32,078 nt of DNA from Bacteroidales bacterium (lineage in GTDB: Bacteria; Bacteroidota; Bacteroidia; Bacteroidales; Muribaculaceae), in contig DXYS01000026.1 of NCBI GenBank assembly GCA_019415705.1, positions 2,630 to 34,707 of the forward strand, written 5' to 3'. Under the pieces are notes generated by a model. The model was given only the letters and a program-made list of their open reading frames with translations, was not told the origin of the DNA and did not search any database. Below are positions 31,454 through 32,078 of this stretch, piece after piece. Position 1 is the stretch's first letter. Each line of letters starts with the position of its first letter. Position numbers and translations under genes: made by a program.

Positions 31454-32078
31454 ATGCAAGTCATCCCGATATACGTCAGCCTGATTAGCCTTGTATTAGG
31501 GTTAGATCAGGCTGAAATTGTATTTGTTGGCGACGCCATGCAGCATCAGGCCCAGCTTGAGGCCGCAAGACGCCACAGCAACAAATATGACTACTCGGGA
31601 TGCTTTGACGACATCCGTCCCTATGTCGAGAGTGCCGACTACGCCGTCGTCAATCTTGAGACGCCCATAGGCTCGACTAATTTCACCGGCTATCCCTGCT
31701 TCAATTCGCCCGCATCTTATGTCGACGCGCTCGCCGACGCAGGTTTTGACCTCTTTCTGACAGCCAATAATCACACGCTCGACCGCGGCGACAACGGCCT
31801 CCACGCCACCATAGACAGTCTCGACAGACGCGGACTCGACCATATCGGCACATACCACAACCGCGCTCACCGCTACACCACAAACTGCCTCGTAAAAAAC
31901 ATCTCGGGCATCAAAGTGGGATTCGTCAACTACACATATGGTACAAACGGCATAAGCGTTCGCAAAGACGCCGTGGTCAACTATATTGACACTATGCTAA
32001 TCAGCCGCGACATCGAGACGCTGCGCCGTGACGGAGCCGAAATAATTACTGTCGCGCTTCACTGGGGCAATGAGTATC
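31454..32078 (+). CDS. CapA-family metallophosphatase-like protein, N-terminal part (cut by window edge)
   Basis: 208 codons are present. The N-terminus has a short hydrophobic stretch at 4-17 that may be a signal or anchor. The CapA / PGA_cap fold, named after poly-gamma-glutamate capsule genes, shows Asp27 and His31 in VGDAMQHQ, NLE at 67-69, NNH at 105-107 and HWGNEY at 203-208, the metal-binding set. Members may act as phosphodiesterases; the role in organisms without a polyglutamate capsule is unclear. The ATG at 31454 is 15 bases after folD, so it is probably in the panC operon. The C-terminus is outside the window. Confidence 0.85.
   Translation, partial: MQVIPIYVSLISLVLGLDQAEIVFVGDAMQHQAQLEAARRHSNKYDYSGCFDDIRPYVESADYAVVNLETPIGSTNFTGYPCFNSPASYVDALADAGFDLFLTANNHTLDRGDNGLHATIDSLDRRGLDHIGTYHNRAHRYTTNCLVKNISGIKVGFVNYTYGTNGISVRKDAVVNYIDTMLISRDIETLRRDGAEIITVALHWGNEY

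Noticed and set aside
1..32078. Mobile elements, CRISPR arrays, tRNA or rRNA genes
   Set aside because: No transposase, integrase, spaced direct repeats, cloverleaf-like or ribosomal sequence was seen on either strand by eye.

Overview
The window carries ordinary chromosomal DNA from a member of the Bacteroidota, most likely order Bacteroidales and possibly a Muribaculaceae-like gut commensal. The evidence is: roughly even base composition; promoters of the Bacteroidota type (TTTG, about 19-20 bases, TAnnTTTG) instead of sigma70 boxes; few recognisable Shine-Dalgarno sequences; and protein families typical of the phylum (PCMF lipoprotein, gliding-motility-type C-terminal domain, DUF4286 next to ruvC). 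I see no tRNA, rRNA, insertion sequence, phage gene or CRISPR array. No gene-free stretch exceeds 300 bases; the largest are 4955-5225 and 19666-19937.

Layout. 1-4954 (minus strand): 5' part of pyruvate phosphate dikinase; a plsC-like acyltransferase followed by a nitrilase-superfamily amidase; threonine synthase followed by a small unknown gene. 5226-8447 (plus): two tandem paralogous outer-membrane proteins and a PCMF-type surface lipoprotein. 8525-12129 (plus): an operon with a good promoter encoding an alpha/beta hydrolase, a membrane-anchored MurF-like ligase and a divergent D-Ala-D-Ala ligase-like ATP-grasp protein. 12210-14415 (minus): a secreted two-lobed retropepsin-like protein and an unknown secreted protein. 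14541-19665 (minus): a CHU_C-domain secreted protein, a lytic transglycosylase and uvrA as one operon.

19938-26069 (plus) is a tightly packed housekeeping operon: pyrB, pyrI, a flavin reductase-like gene, glyA, ispD and recG. It converges on a minus-strand operon of a family 2 glycosyltransferase, a DUF4286 protein and ruvC (26087-27776), whose genes overlap by one to four bases. From a shared divergent promoter region, panC, panD, ffh, folD and the start of a CapA-like gene run rightwards to the window end.

Most of the window is core metabolism and DNA repair. The part that best merits a second look is the hydrolase / membrane Mur ligase / Ddl-like operon. It looks like a self-contained amino-acid or dipeptide ligation module distinct from the standard cell-wall cluster. 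Its Ddl member has a changed acceptor-site motif and a lysine-glycine tail, and its Mur ligase has about 160 extra N-terminal residues with membrane segments. All family calls rest on motif reading; no database search was run.
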